This document shows, one piece after another, positions 17,277-26,514 of a stretch of 64,000 nt of DNA (the stretch's first letter is position 1; each line of letters starts with the position of its first letter). The translations under genes were made by a program, and so were the position numbers. A model generated the notes under the pieces. That model worked only from the letters and a program-made list of their open reading frames with translations. It did not search any database and was not told where the DNA came from. The stretch is from Kiritimatiellia bacterium (GTDB lineage: Bacteria > Verrucomicrobiota > Kiritimatiellia > WLWN01), in contig WLWN01000001.1 of NCBI GenBank assembly GCA_012103575.1, positions 945,792 through 1,009,791 of the forward strand. The letters are read 5' to 3'.

Positions 17277-17561
17277 ATGACTAGGAACACTTTGACAGTA
17301 ACAGAAGTAGCCAGAAATTTTTCTGATTATATTAACAGGATTTTTTATAACCATGAACATTTTATCCTGATGAGAGGGAAAAAACCTGTTGCAGAGTTAA
17401 AACCAATTCTCGCGACAAAGACGCTTGGCGATCTCCCTGTACTTCTTGCTTCTCTTCCCTCGCTCTCGAAAAATGAATCTGAAAAATTTTCTGTGGACGT
17501 AATGGATATCCGAAACTCTCACCCCAAAGAAACATTACAAGATCCATGGCAGTGCTTATAG
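17277..17561 (+). CDS. Antitoxin, Phd-like
   Basis: The 94-residue protein has 'LTVTEVARNFSDYINRIFYNHEHFILMRGKKPVAELKPI', the Phd/YefM DNA-binding fold, followed by a flexible tail expected to wrap the toxin. It overlaps the PIN-domain toxin gene by 16 nt, as in many vapBC-like operons. The promoter carries a dyad that may be its operator. It is placed between glycosyltransferase genes. Confidence 0.8.
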   Translation: MTRNTLTVTEVARNFSDYINRIFYNHEHFILMRGKKPVAELKPILATKTLGDLPVLLASLPSLSKNESEKFSVDVMDIRNSHPKETLQDPWQCL

Positions 17562-17947
17562 ATAGCAATGTGCTCATACGATTTGAGAAGCAAGAAACTC
17601 CAATCCATGAAAAAATTAAGGGGCGAGAAAAAGAAAGTCTATTTATTTTTGTTATCACCACCAGCGAACTTCTGCATGGTGTTTACAGGGCGACCTCCCA
17701 ACGGATAAAGACGAAACGGCTTGCCTTTGTTGAGGCCGTTCTTGAGCATTATCCGATGCTTGAGCTTGATTTGGCCACAGCTCGAACTCACGCGCAACTT
17801 TGGAGTACTCTCACAAGCCAAGGCAAGATGATCGGTCTTCATGATTCTTGGATTGTGGCTACGTGCCTTACACATGGACTCATACTTGTCACCTATAACA
17901 CTAAAGAATTCCAAAGGATCCCGGGATTACAAGTGGAACAGTGGTAG
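17546..17947 (+). CDS. VapC-like toxin, PIN-domain ribonuclease
   Basis: This PIN protein has 133 residues. The conserved acidic residues are visible: D in 'LIDSNVLIRFEK' (near 6), E in 'ITTSELLHGVYRA' (near 43), D in 'IGLHDSWIVATCL' (near 100), and a late polar residue in 'LVTYNTKEFQRIPGL'. VapC toxins cut tRNA or rRNA in a magnesium-dependent way and are held inactive by their antitoxin. It is paired with the Phd-like gene overlapping its start. Confidence 0.85.
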   Translation: MAVLIDSNVLIRFEKQETPIHEKIKGREKESLFIFVITTSELLHGVYRATSQRIKTKRLAFVEAVLEHYPMLELDLATARTHAQLWSTLTSQGKMIGLHDSWIVATCLTHGLILVTYNTKEFQRIPGLQVEQW

Positions 17948-18023
17948 TATGAAAGCCTTGGGAATTCTCTTTGGTTGTGGTTTTGCGGCTCCAGAACCTC
18001 CGTTTCTTCCTGTTAAAAGGCAT

Positions 18024-18401
18024 CTACACCAGTATAAGCTTTAGATCGTACGCAGAAAATTGTTTGTCATGTGTCATCAAGGTCAACGTTTCTTGTTGCG
18101 TTTGGACCACAAGCATACGATCGAAAGGATCGCGGTGATGGGCGGGAAGATTGCGGATAGCATGAGCATGATAAAGTTTAATGGCCAGTTGCTGGAAGGG
18201 TTCTCCATCCAGCGCCGCCTCAAACTCAGTTGGAACATCAATTTTTCCCAGTGAAGCTTTAATGGCAATTGCCCAAAGCGTGACGACGCTTACTACGATT
18301 AGGTGGTTGGGATTTTCTATCGATTGCTTTGCTTCGTTTGGTAAATTCGGATGGTCGTCTAACCACCATAAGAGAATATGTGTGTCAAGAAGGAGGTTCA
18401 T
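18024..18401 (-). CDS. VapC-like PIN toxin with missing catalytic glutamate
   Basis: The 125-residue PIN protein closely follows the 'LLLDTHILLWWL' subgroup and keeps 'LPAHHRDPFDRMLVVQTQQE' and 'LMTHDKQFSAYDL'. The second acidic residue, normally in 'SLWEIAIK', is replaced: here the sequence is 'TLWAIAIKASLGKI' (near residue 42), a GAA-to-GCA type change. Three of the four catalytic acids remain, so nuclease activity may be weakened or lost. It overlaps its antitoxin gene by 4 nt. Confidence 0.85.
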   Translation of the reverse strand: MNLLLDTHILLWWLDDHPNLPNEAKQSIENPNHLIVVSVVTLWAIAIKASLGKIDVPTEFEAALDGEPFQQLAIKLYHAHAIRNLPAHHRDPFDRMLVVQTQQETLTLMTHDKQFSAYDLKLILV

Positions 18402-18637
18402 ATGTCGCCGATTCCAAAGATCTGGGCGATATCGGAAGGCAAGGTATCGAAGTCGTCGGCTATTTTAACTTTTCCTTTTAGGGCTCCAGGAGTTCGAGGT
18501 TTATAATCATAGGTATAGGCGCTTAAGGCCACTACGGGTTTTCCCATCTTGCCAATGATGACGTCTTCTCCTGTTAATGCCTTTTCGACAAGAGCGGAAA
18601 GCTGAGCCTTGGCTTCGGTTATACTTTTGACAAGCAT
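18398..18637 (-). CDS. Antitoxin, Phd/YefM family
   Basis: The 79-residue protein starts 'VKSITEAKAQLSALVEKALTGEDVIIGKMGKPVVAL', the typical Phd/YefM N-terminal fold. The C-terminal half includes 'LKGKVKIADDFDTLP', common in antitoxins paired with this PIN subgroup. It is upstream of and coupled to the VapC-like gene (ATGA overlap). The pair is encoded opposite to the surrounding polysaccharide genes. Confidence 0.85.
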   Translation of the reverse strand: MLVKSITEAKAQLSALVEKALTGEDVIIGKMGKPVVALSAYTYDYKPRTPGALKGKVKIADDFDTLPSDIAQIFGIGDI

Positions 18638-18821
18638 GATAGATCTTTATTTTTCTAAATGAATGAAGAACCTAGTCTGGTCTGGTCTTTTTGTCAAGAG
18701 TAGCATTGGTCTTTTGTTCTTCACTTTTCCTCTTAAAAAAGTTTGGTTATGGCTTTGCTGCACTAGGTTTATTAGTATACCCATCCGTGGTTGAATTCTC
18801 TTTTACGCCTGCGGATTAGTT

Positions 18822-20114
18822 GTGGCAGAAAAAAATATGAATAAAAAAGATCAAGATTGTATTGTTCTCATTAACAACGTCTATTCTTACCGCAATAGAG
18901 GAGATAGCGCTATTGCTGAAGTCATGGCTCAGTGTATTCGTTCGATTCGACCCGATGCGAAGATTTATCTCCTCTCACAATTTTGGAAAGAGAATACGCC
19001 TTATTATAAAGCATTAGGTCTGTATTCACGCCCTCCATTATGGGATATTCCCATGGATAATAATAAAGTGCGGCGCTTATTCCGAGCTATCTACTTATGG
19101 CTGAAGGCATTTTGGGGATTGTTTGCGGGTTATAGAAAATCCACAGATGAAACAACACCTGTATTATATCGAAAAGCCCGTATGATTATTGATGCTGGGG
19201 GAGGATCGTTATTTTCTTCAAACCGCTACCTTTTCTATCTTGGGTTGTGCCAGCATCTATTTAATCTGTGGATAGGAAAGCTCATCAATAAACCTGTTTT
19301 GCTGGCCCCTCAATCTATTGGACCTTTAACAAAATCAATTGATTTGCAGGCAGTTAGCAAGGTACTGAAAAAGCTAGATGTAGTTATGGTTCGAGAACCT
19401 ATTTCGGGTAAAATAATGGAACAGGAAAATGTACCCTGTGAACTAGTCCCCGACGTTGCTTTTATCGGTAGTTTCAGGACAGGTCCAAGCGAAAGAGTAC
19501 AACCTTTTCTTCAAACAATAGATGTATCCGCCTTAAATATCGGTGTCACGGTTTTAGATTGGCGCTGGGCCGAAAAAAAAGTAGGCCAAGACCCAAATCG
19601 ATTAGATCAATATATTCAAAAAATAGAAACGATTCTCTTCCGTTTACACAAAGAACAGGGCGCTCATATATTCATTTTTCCGCATGCTGATGTTTCCTTT
19701 GGGAATTCCGATTTAGCAATTTCTGAAAAACTGCAGAGACGGCTAAAAACAAAACAGGCCAAAGTTCATTTGGTCAACCCTAACCTTTCCGCATCAGACC
19801 TATGCCATACATACCGTGCAATGAAGGTTTTTTTGGGGTCCCGAATGCACTCATGCATTCTCGCTATGCTAGAAGGGACCCCTTGCATTTCCCTGGCCTA
19901 TCAACATAAAACTTTGGGGACATTTGAATGGCTTGGCCTTAAAGAGTATGCTTTTAATGCCTATCAGTTTGAGCCAGAACAGGTCTTTGCGCGCATAGAA
20001 AAAATCTTACATCAGTACGAAAAAACAAAACACCAATTTGACAAAGCCACTACATGGGCACAACAAGAAGCAAAAACGAATTTCAACCATTACATAAGGC
20101 CTTTCCTGAAATGA
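18822..20114 (+). CDS. Polysaccharide pyruvyl transferase family protein
   Basis: The protein has up to 430 residues. The GTG at 18822 and the ATG at 18837 are both possible starts. It has 'VLINNVYSYRNRGDSAIAEVM' near the N-terminus, 'IIDAGGGSLFSSNR', 'PVLLAPQSIGPL', 'VMVREPISGKIM' and the C-terminal 'KVFLGSRMHSCILAMLEGTPCISLAYQHKTLGTFEWLGL', all landmarks of the CsaB/WcaK family. Members transfer pyruvate as a ketal, or in some cases act as glycosyltransferases, on surface polysaccharides. It is followed by a coupled glycosyltransferase gene. Confidence 0.8.
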   Translation: MAEKNMNKKDQDCIVLINNVYSYRNRGDSAIAEVMAQCIRSIRPDAKIYLLSQFWKENTPYYKALGLYSRPPLWDIPMDNNKVRRLFRAIYLWLKAFWGLFAGYRKSTDETTPVLYRKARMIIDAGGGSLFSSNRYLFYLGLCQHLFNLWIGKLINKPVLLAPQSIGPLTKSIDLQAVSKVLKKLDVVMVREPISGKIMEQENVPCELVPDVAFIGSFRTGPSERVQPFLQTIDVSALNIGVTVLDWRWAEKKVGQDPNRLDQYIQKIETILFRLHKEQGAHIFIFPHADVSFGNSDLAISEKLQRRLKTKQAKVHLVNPNLSASDLCHTYRAMKVFLGSRMHSCILAMLEGTPCISLAYQHKTLGTFEWLGLKEYAFNAYQFEPEQVFARIEKILHQYEKTKHQFDKATTWAQQEAKTNFNHYIRPFLK

Positions 20115-21277
20115 AAATTTTATGTGTACATAGTGGGGCTGATTTATATGGAGCCAGTCGCTGTTTACTTCGTAATTGCAAAAAGTTAAGCGAAGACGGC
20201 CATAGCGTTCATATAATGCTCCCCTGCGATGGGCCCCTTCTTTCGTCTTTAGAAAACCTCAAACTATCCGTTGAAATTCCCAAAACATTATCACTCCTAA
20301 CACGCGACCCACTTAGATCCCCCTGGGGAATCCTCTGTCTGCTGACAGGAATGATTAAGTCATCCTTTTATCTTTCTTGCGTCATAAAAAAATTTCGTCC
20401 TGATATTATTCACTCCAATACGGCAACCATTTTCCTTTTTTCAGGGCTAGCCGCGAAATGGCATCGGGTTAAGCACATTTGGCATATTCGCGAGTTCTTT
20501 ACCGAATTTGGACCTTTATGGAACATATACAAGTGGATCGTCTACGCCCTCTCTGACGAAATATGGACCGTGTCTTCAGCCGTCGCCGAACAGTTTACGC
20601 CCAACCGATTACAACGTAAAGTGAGAGTGGTTCATGACGGGTTTCCCCAAGAAGAGTTTCAGTCTGTTTCAGAAAGTCGCATTACGGATTTCCGTACCAA
20701 GTACCAGCTAGGCAATGGTCCTTTAATTGGGATTGTCGGAAGAATCAAATTTCAACGTAAAGGCCAGGAAATTTTTGTTCAGGCAGCAGCAGAACTAAAA
20801 GAACAGTATCCTCAAATACGCTATGTCATAATAGGTAGCCCTTTTCCGGGAAACGAAGACCACCTCGACAAATTAACAGAGCTTATTGATGCATTAGATG
20901 TAAAAAGTATCGTAACGTATACAGGAGATGTCGGAGATGTTAAGGCAGCGTATAGCTCGTTAGATATATCCGTTTTAGCCTCTGCATTGCCCGAACCATT
21001 CGGGGGCGTTGTTATCGAGTCTATGTTTTTGGGTAAACCTGTAGTCGGAACCCGTATCGGGGGCACCATCGAACAAATCGATGATGGGAAAACAGGGATC
21101 CTGGTTAACCCGGGAGATCCAGAGGACCTGGCAAGAGCCCTTCGCACCTTCCTGGACAATCCTGAACGGATGCGTGCCATGGGAAAAAACGGAAAAGAAA
21201 AAGTTTTACGAGAATACGAATTTGAAAAAATTTATGTCCAGATGCTTGATGCCTATCGCGGAGTTTTAAAAAGTTGA
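20111..21277 (+). CDS. Glycosyltransferase, GT4 family
   Basis: The protein has ~388 residues from ATG 20111, which overlaps the previous stop. The N-terminus 'MKILCVHSGADLYGASRCLLR' is typical of GT4 enzymes. The donor domain has 'LIGIVGRIKFQRKGQEIFVQAAAEL' and the EX7E element in 'LPEPFGGVVIESMFLGKPVVGTRIGGTIEQI' (near residue 295). It retains the catalytic layout and likely adds one residue of the glycan. A convergent methyltransferase gene on the other strand overlaps its last 25 nt. Confidence 0.87.
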   Translation: MKILCVHSGADLYGASRCLLRNCKKLSEDGHSVHIMLPCDGPLLSSLENLKLSVEIPKTLSLLTRDPLRSPWGILCLLTGMIKSSFYLSCVIKKFRPDIIHSNTATIFLFSGLAAKWHRVKHIWHIREFFTEFGPLWNIYKWIVYALSDEIWTVSSAVAEQFTPNRLQRKVRVVHDGFPQEEFQSVSESRITDFRTKYQLGNGPLIGIVGRIKFQRKGQEIFVQAAAELKEQYPQIRYVIIGSPFPGNEDHLDKLTELIDALDVKSIVTYTGDVGDVKAAYSSLDISVLASALPEPFGGVVIESMFLGKPVVGTRIGGTIEQIDDGKTGILVNPGDPEDLARALRTFLDNPERMRAMGKNGKEKVLREYEFEKIYVQMLDAYRGVLKS

Positions 21278-21912
21278 TCCTTAGCCTCTACATGCCGTAT
21301 CGCCAAATAAAACTTAGTAAAACACAAGAACTTTTCTTTCACAATCTTACAATCAGGAAACAGATATTGCATCTCTTGAAAAGTCAAAAGGCGGACTTCC
21401 TTAAGAAACGTTTCGACCTTTTCTTTAGAAGGTCGGGTCAGTAACCCCCACACCGTAAAATTGCGAAGCAATTTTTTTTGCCATCGACAAGGAAGATAAT
21501 GAATGAAAGGTGTAATCAAATGGGGTTCTACAAAAAAAGATTTAGCGGGTGTTTGAACCCAAATATTACAACCGACACGTCGAAGTTCGTTAGCAAACTT
21601 CTTCTGGTTTTCATACGTAAAGAGATGCTCAATCACAGAATTCGAATACACAATATCAAATGATTGGTCCGGATAAACCAACTCTGTTCCATCTCCAACA
21701 GCCCACGTGTACTTTTTGTTTGGACCTTCCGGGATTCTAAGATTAAGAAGCGTAATATTACCAGGGCAGTGTATCAGTTCCCAATTATGGGGAGTTCCCC
21801 CCACATCAAGGATTTTGGTCTGTGTTAAAAGCTCAAACGTGCGAGCAAAAAAAGCCATCCGTCTTTTTCGAAAATGTTTAAAAAAGACCCCATAAAGTGT
21901 ATGAATATTCAT
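21253..21912 (-). CDS. Class I SAM-dependent methyltransferase
   Basis: The 219-residue protein has 'TKILDVGGTPHNWELI' (motif I) near residue 31, 'TWAVGDGTELVYPDQSFDIVYSNSVIEHLFTYENQ' and 'CNIWVQTPAKSFFVEPHLITPF', typical of the Methyltransf_11-type proteins in O-antigen loci. It is transcribed against its neighbours and overlaps the convergent glycosyltransferase by 25 nt. Substrate unknown. Confidence 0.8.
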   Translation of the reverse strand: MNIHTLYGVFFKHFRKRRMAFFARTFELLTQTKILDVGGTPHNWELIHCPGNITLLNLRIPEGPNKKYTWAVGDGTELVYPDQSFDIVYSNSVIEHLFTYENQKKFANELRRVGCNIWVQTPAKSFFVEPHLITPFIHYLPCRWQKKLLRNFTVWGLLTRPSKEKVETFLKEVRLLTFQEMQYLFPDCKIVKEKFLCFTKFYLAIRHVEAKDQLFKTPR

Positions 21913-21950
21913 CTGAAAGAAGGTTAATGGTCTACAGATCGGAAAACAAT

Positions 21951-22946
21951 ATGAAAGTACTCATCACGGGGGCTTCTGGATTTATCGGTACACATGTTGT
22001 GACACAGTGTGCTAAAAAAAACATTCCATGTTTAAATATCGATAAAAAACCTCCTTTAGATCCTTCACACCATACGTATTGGGAAAAGGGCGATATAGAA
22101 AACGTCGATGCGTTAAAGGACTCTTTTCAAGCATTTAACCCCACTCATGTCTTACATCTAGCCGCCCGTACAGACTGTGATGAGAATACGACCGTCGATA
22201 CAGGATATCGTGTAAATACCGAGGGAACAAAAAATGTGCTCACAGCAATTCGTCGAACGGTGAGTGTTTCCAGAGCAATTATTACGTCTTCTCAATACGT
22301 ATGCGGCCCTGATCATCGTCCCTCTGACATAAATGATTATGGTCCTCATACGGTATATGGTCAAAGTAAAGTCTTGACCGAAAAATTCACCAAAGAAGCT
22401 CAATTATCTTGTTGCTGGACACTTATTCGACCGACAAATATTTGGGGGCCATGGCATATGCGTTATAAAAAAGAGTTCTGGAGCGTGCTAAAGAAAGGTC
22501 TATATCTTCATCCGGGAGGCAGACCCGTCATCCGTTGCTATGGATATGTGGGAAACGTTGTCCATCAAATCATGCGAATCTTTAATGCCTTAGAAGGCAA
22601 CGTTAATCTGCAAACTTTTTATGTGGGTGATCCGGCGATGGATATATACCAGTGGACAAACGGTTTTTCGTTAAAGTTGAAGAAAAAACCTGTACGCGTT
22701 GTCCCGCGATTTGTGTTGCAGGGGTTGGGAGCGATCGGGGATGTAGCCAGGCTTTTGAGCGCACCATTTCCTATAACAACTTCTCGTTATCAAAGTATGA
22801 CTACTGATTATCTAACACCTATGGATAAAACCTTTGAAGTTTTGGGGTATCCGCAGATATCATTGGAACAAGGAATTGAGGAAACCGTTCAATGGTTAAA
22901 AAAATGCGAAACAGAAAACAAAGAAATGAAGAATCCTATTTCATAA
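21951..22946 (+). CDS. NAD-dependent epimerase/dehydratase
   Basis: This extended SDR has ~331 residues from ATG 21951, directly at 'MKVLITGASGFIGTHVV'. A longer frame upstream overlaps the divergent methyltransferase and is less likely. The active site is 'ITSSQYVCGPDH' and the YxxxK in 'HTVYGQSKVLTE' near residue 141, with 'LIRPTNIWGP' following. Such enzymes epimerise or reduce nucleotide-sugars in O-antigen synthesis. The substrate is not readable. Confidence 0.82.
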   Translation: MKVLITGASGFIGTHVVTQCAKKNIPCLNIDKKPPLDPSHHTYWEKGDIENVDALKDSFQAFNPTHVLHLAARTDCDENTTVDTGYRVNTEGTKNVLTAIRRTVSVSRAIITSSQYVCGPDHRPSDINDYGPHTVYGQSKVLTEKFTKEAQLSCCWTLIRPTNIWGPWHMRYKKEFWSVLKKGLYLHPGGRPVIRCYGYVGNVVHQIMRIFNALEGNVNLQTFYVGDPAMDIYQWTNGFSLKLKKKPVRVVPRFVLQGLGAIGDVARLLSAPFPITTSRYQSMTTDYLTPMDKTFEVLGYPQISLEQGIEETVQWLKKCETENKEMKNPIS

Positions 22947-23017
22947 AAAAATTAAGGCTGTTTGTGTGTTTTGCAGTCAGAAAAAAATCATCCCCGAAGA
23001 TCACATAAGTTAAATAT

Positions 23018-23863
23018 ATGAATAACAACATTCCACGCGTAAATATATTAGGCACGGGTATTCACACGTTGAATATGAAACAAGCCGTAGAGATAATTTT
23101 AAATGCCGTTGATAAAAAAAGAAAAGGATACGTGTGCGTAACGGGCGTACATGGAATTATAGAGGCGCAAAAAGACCCTGTATTTGCTGATATTTTAAAT
23201 CAGTCTTTTCTGACAACCCCTGACGGGATGCCTACCGTTTGGACCGGTCGCTCGAAAGGGCATCGTCAAATGGACCGAGTTTATGGACCTGATATGATGT
23301 TGGAAATTTGCCATGCATCGGTTGCAAAGGAATATACGCATTTTCTATATGGGGGCAAACCAGGGATAGCTGAAGATCTTTCCGATCGACTGAAGTCCCG
23401 TTTTCCAGGTATTCAGGTTGTAGGAACCTATACGCCTCCCTTTAGGCCCTTAAAACCTAACGAAGAATCCAATCTACAAGAGCTTCTTTCCATCTGCAAA
23501 CCAGATCTATTTTGGGTTGGATTGAGCACGCCTAAACAAGAAAAGTTTATGGCCAAGTATTATAATCGGTTTGATACAAAACTAATGATAGGTGTAGGAG
23601 CCGCTTTTGATGTGCATACCGGACATATAATCGATGCACCCCATTGGGTAAAACGAGCAGGATTACAGTGGTTTCATCGACTCTTACAGGATCCTAAAAG
23701 ACTTTGGAGAAGATATCTAATAAACAACCCCCTATTTTTGTGGAAGGCTGCAGTGCAACTTCTGGGCGTCAAAAAATATGGCTCGAAAGGGTTATCAGTT
23801 ATTGGTTATTGGTTGTTAGTCGAAGATCCTCTATTGTGGTTTATAGGTTGCTATGTGAGCTAG
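23018..23863 (+). CDS. WecG/TagA/CpsF family glycosyltransferase
   Basis: The 281-residue protein has 'CVTGVHGIIEAQKDPVFADIL', 'TTPDGMPTVWTGRSKG', 'RVYGPDMML', 'HFLYGGKPGIAEDLSDRL' and 'LFWVGLSTPKQEKFMAKYYNRF', the ordered motifs of the GT26 family. GT26 enzymes add the second sugar onto an undecaprenyl-linked primer. The following WbaP-type gene would supply that primer. The last ~20 residues after 'GVKKYGSKG' come from a TTATTGGT-type repetitive stretch and are probably not native. Confidence 0.88.
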   Translation: MNNNIPRVNILGTGIHTLNMKQAVEIILNAVDKKRKGYVCVTGVHGIIEAQKDPVFADILNQSFLTTPDGMPTVWTGRSKGHRQMDRVYGPDMMLEICHASVAKEYTHFLYGGKPGIAEDLSDRLKSRFPGIQVVGTYTPPFRPLKPNEESNLQELLSICKPDLFWVGLSTPKQEKFMAKYYNRFDTKLMIGVGAAFDVHTGHIIDAPHWVKRAGLQWFHRLLQDPKRLWRRYLINNPLFLWKAAVQLLGVKKYGSKGLSVIGYWLLVEDPLLWFIGCYVS

Positions 23864-23944
23864 CGGGACGGCCATCGGGCTCTGTTTTTTCTATTCACTT
23901 GTCTTTAAGAAAAATTTTGTATTTAACTGCTCTTCATCCAAAAG

Positions 23945-25420
23945 ATGAAAACAGAACCACCTGAAAAAGAAAAACAAATAGACCTACCAACAGAATCAGC
24001 TCCTTCCATGCTCGAGGAAGAGGTCAAAACATTTGCTTATTTACGCAGAAAACTAACAAATATTATTGCGTTAGGTCTTGGAGATGCCTTGGGAATTACC
24101 CTCTCTCTTATGATTGCAGGTTTATTTCGTTGGTGGCTAAAAGGAGACCACATGGCTCCCATGTGGGGCGTTATACTCATTCTATTATGGTGGGTTGAGA
24201 GTTTCGCAACAAAATTGCTGCCAGGCTGGGGGTTGGGCGCATCGGAAGAGCTTCGCAGGCAAGTAAGGGTTCTTTCCGTTGTCTTTGGAATCACCATTGT
24301 TGCCCTTTTCCTAGGTAAAACAAGCAGTACAGCTAGTCGTATTACATTGACGTTTGGATTTGTGATTGGATTGGTCGTGATCCCCCTTATCCGTGCAGGG
24401 ATTAAGAGAATATTGCTATCTAGAAATTTGTGGGGAATCCCAGCTGTCATCTATGGCAGTGACCAAACAGTTCCACTTGTCATCGAGGCTCTTCAAAAAG
24501 AAAAAGGGTTCGGCTATCAACCGATTGGCATATTTGACGACGAATCAGCGCCTCCTGCACGCATAAAAAACATACCTATACTTGGAGGGACCCTTGAAAA
24601 AATACGGTCTGCACCTGTGGCGATTATTGCCATGCCCAGTATTTCTCGTCACGATCTCCTTGAACTTTTAGATGGCCCCCTTTCAGTTTACCGAACCGTA
24701 TTAGTTATACCTGACCTCCTCCTTGAAGCTCCATCTTTATGGGTCCAACCGAGAGATTTGCAGGGCATCTTAGGACTAGAAATTACAGATAACCTCTTAG
24801 ATCCTTTTGCCCGTTTCACAAAACGAATCGTAGATATTGTATTTGTGATTCTGACCTTCCCAGCCTGGTCTTTTCTGTCTTTAACCATGGCGTTATTCAT
24901 TTGGTTATCAGATAGAGGAAACCCTCTGTATACACAGGAGCGTATTAGCCAAAATAAAAAACAGTTTAAGATGTGGAAATTTCGAACGATGCATATGAAT
25001 GGGGATTTTATACTCGAACAAAAACTCGCGGAAGATCCCCATCTGCATCAAGAATGGAATAAAAACTTCAAACTTAAAGAAGATCCTCGGATTACACCCA
25101 TTGGAGCATTTCTTCGAAAAACATCACTTGATGAATTACCCCAGTTCATCAATGTCCTACGTGGGCATATGTCTTTGGTCGGACCTAGGCCGTTACCTGA
25201 TTACCACTATGATGAATTCCCTGAACGTGTACGTAAGTTAAGAGATCGAGTTCGACCCGGAATAACAGGGCTCTGGCAAGTTTCTGGTCGCAGCGAAGTC
25301 GGGACAGCAGGGATGGAACGCTGGGATACCTATTATGTGCGTAACTGGTCTGTATGGTTAGATATTGTTATCCTGGTAAGAACAATAAGAGTCGTTTTTA
25401 AAAAATATGGTGCATACTAA
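23945..25420 (+). CDS. Undecaprenyl-phosphate sugar phosphotransferase, WbaP/polyprenyl glycosylphosphotransferase type
   Basis: The 491-residue protein has four or five N-terminal membrane helices (about 35-160), a central nucleotide-binding-like domain ('VIYGSDQTVPLVIEALQ' to 'PVAIIAMPSIS'), and a C-terminal bacterial sugar transferase domain. That domain starts 'TKRIVDIVFVILTFP' and includes 'YTQERISQNKKQFKMWKFRTM', 'LRKTSLDELPQFINVLRG', 'MSLVGPRPLPDYHY' and 'RPGITGLWQVSGRSE'. It starts glycan assembly by placing sugar 1-phosphate on undecaprenyl phosphate. It is the probable first enzyme for the locus. The transferred sugar (galactose in WbaP) is uncertain. Confidence 0.9.
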   Translation: MKTEPPEKEKQIDLPTESAPSMLEEEVKTFAYLRRKLTNIIALGLGDALGITLSLMIAGLFRWWLKGDHMAPMWGVILILLWWVESFATKLLPGWGLGASEELRRQVRVLSVVFGITIVALFLGKTSSTASRITLTFGFVIGLVVIPLIRAGIKRILLSRNLWGIPAVIYGSDQTVPLVIEALQKEKGFGYQPIGIFDDESAPPARIKNIPILGGTLEKIRSAPVAIIAMPSISRHDLLELLDGPLSVYRTVLVIPDLLLEAPSLWVQPRDLQGILGLEITDNLLDPFARFTKRIVDIVFVILTFPAWSFLSLTMALFIWLSDRGNPLYTQERISQNKKQFKMWKFRTMHMNGDFILEQKLAEDPHLHQEWNKNFKLKEDPRITPIGAFLRKTSLDELPQFINVLRGHMSLVGPRPLPDYHYDEFPERVRKLRDRVRPGITGLWQVSGRSEVGTAGMERWDTYYVRNWSVWLDIVILVRTIRVVFKKYGAY

Positions 25421-25457
25421 ACCCTGTGTTGTGCTCTAAAGCAAGGATCATACGGAT

Positions 25458-26399
25458 ATGTCAATCACTAAGCGAGTCGTTTTAGCCGGAGGCAGTGGTT
25501 TTCTAGGCCAATGGTTAGCAAAAGAGTTAGAGAGAAAGGACTATGAAGTCGTCGTTCTCACACGCTCTCCATCCTTAGGTCATGGCCCAATTACGGAAGT
25601 CTCATGGGATGGGAAAGCCATCGGTGATTGGACCCATTACCTAGAGGGCGCGGAAGCGTTGGTGAATCTTGCGGGTAGAAGTGTAAACTGTCGGTATACT
25701 CCAGAAAATAGACGAGAAATTATTGACTCACGCGTGAACTCCATCCATGCCATAGGACAAGCCGTTTTGAACTGCAAAAAGCCTCCAAAGGCATGGATCC
25801 AAGCTGCTTCCTTGGCTATCTATGGTGATCCAGGAGAGCATGTGTGTGATGAGAATGCGCCTTTTGGAAAAGGGTTCTCAGCAGAAGTATGTATGCGTTG
25901 GGAACAAGCATTTAGTGAAGTCCAGTTACCTGTCACCCGAAAAGCCGTATTCCGGATCGGCTTTGCCCTTCAAGGCAATGGGGGTGCCATGTACCCCTTG
26001 ACAAAGCTAACTAAGCTTTTTCTAGGCGGAAGCGTCAGCCATGGAAGACAATACATAAGCTGGTTGCATGTGGAGGATTTAAATCGTATGTTCATATGGG
26101 GAATAGAACGAGATGATATAAAAGGTGTATTCAACGCTACGGGGACAGCGCCTGTAACGAATACTGAATTTATGAAAAAATTACGTCATGTTTTGTATCG
26201 GCCCTGGAGTCCCCCAACTCCTGCCTGGATGGTTCGTATAGGTGCAAAGTTTATGGCCACTGAACCAGAACTTGCCCTGACTGGTCGTCGCTGCTTGCCT
26301 CAACGGTTTCTAGAAAAAGGGTTTCAGTTTCGGTACGAAGATCTTGAAAAAGCTTTTCGAGATATTTTAACACGCAAGACGGTCAAGCCTAGTCAATGA
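25458..26399 (+). CDS. TIGR01777-type epimerase-like protein
   Basis: The 313-residue SDR-like protein has 'VVLAGGSGFLGQWLAKELE', 'AEALVNLAGRSVNCRYTPENRREI', 'WIQAASLAIYGDPGEHVCDE' and 'WEQAFSEV'. This is the order typical of the YfcH/TIGR01777 group of unknown substrate, which lacks a normal YxxxK. 'ISWLHVEDLNRMFIWGIE' is also conserved. It is the last gene before the metabolic section and is probably transcribed with or just after wbaP. Function is unknown. Confidence 0.85.
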   Translation: MSITKRVVLAGGSGFLGQWLAKELERKDYEVVVLTRSPSLGHGPITEVSWDGKAIGDWTHYLEGAEALVNLAGRSVNCRYTPENRREIIDSRVNSIHAIGQAVLNCKKPPKAWIQAASLAIYGDPGEHVCDENAPFGKGFSAEVCMRWEQAFSEVQLPVTRKAVFRIGFALQGNGGAMYPLTKLTKLFLGGSVSHGRQYISWLHVEDLNRMFIWGIERDDIKGVFNATGTAPVTNTEFMKKLRHVLYRPWSPPTPAWMVRIGAKFMATEPELALTGRRCLPQRFLEKGFQFRYEDLEKAFRDILTRKTVKPSQ

Positions 26400-26514
26400 T
26401 GAAATAGTACTAGTTGTTTGACTGTTGATCCGTAGAACGAAATTGCTTATGGCCTTTCGAAAGGGCCTAGAAAGAGGAAATTACAATTGAATCGTCACAC
26501 TAAGGAGTCTGCCC

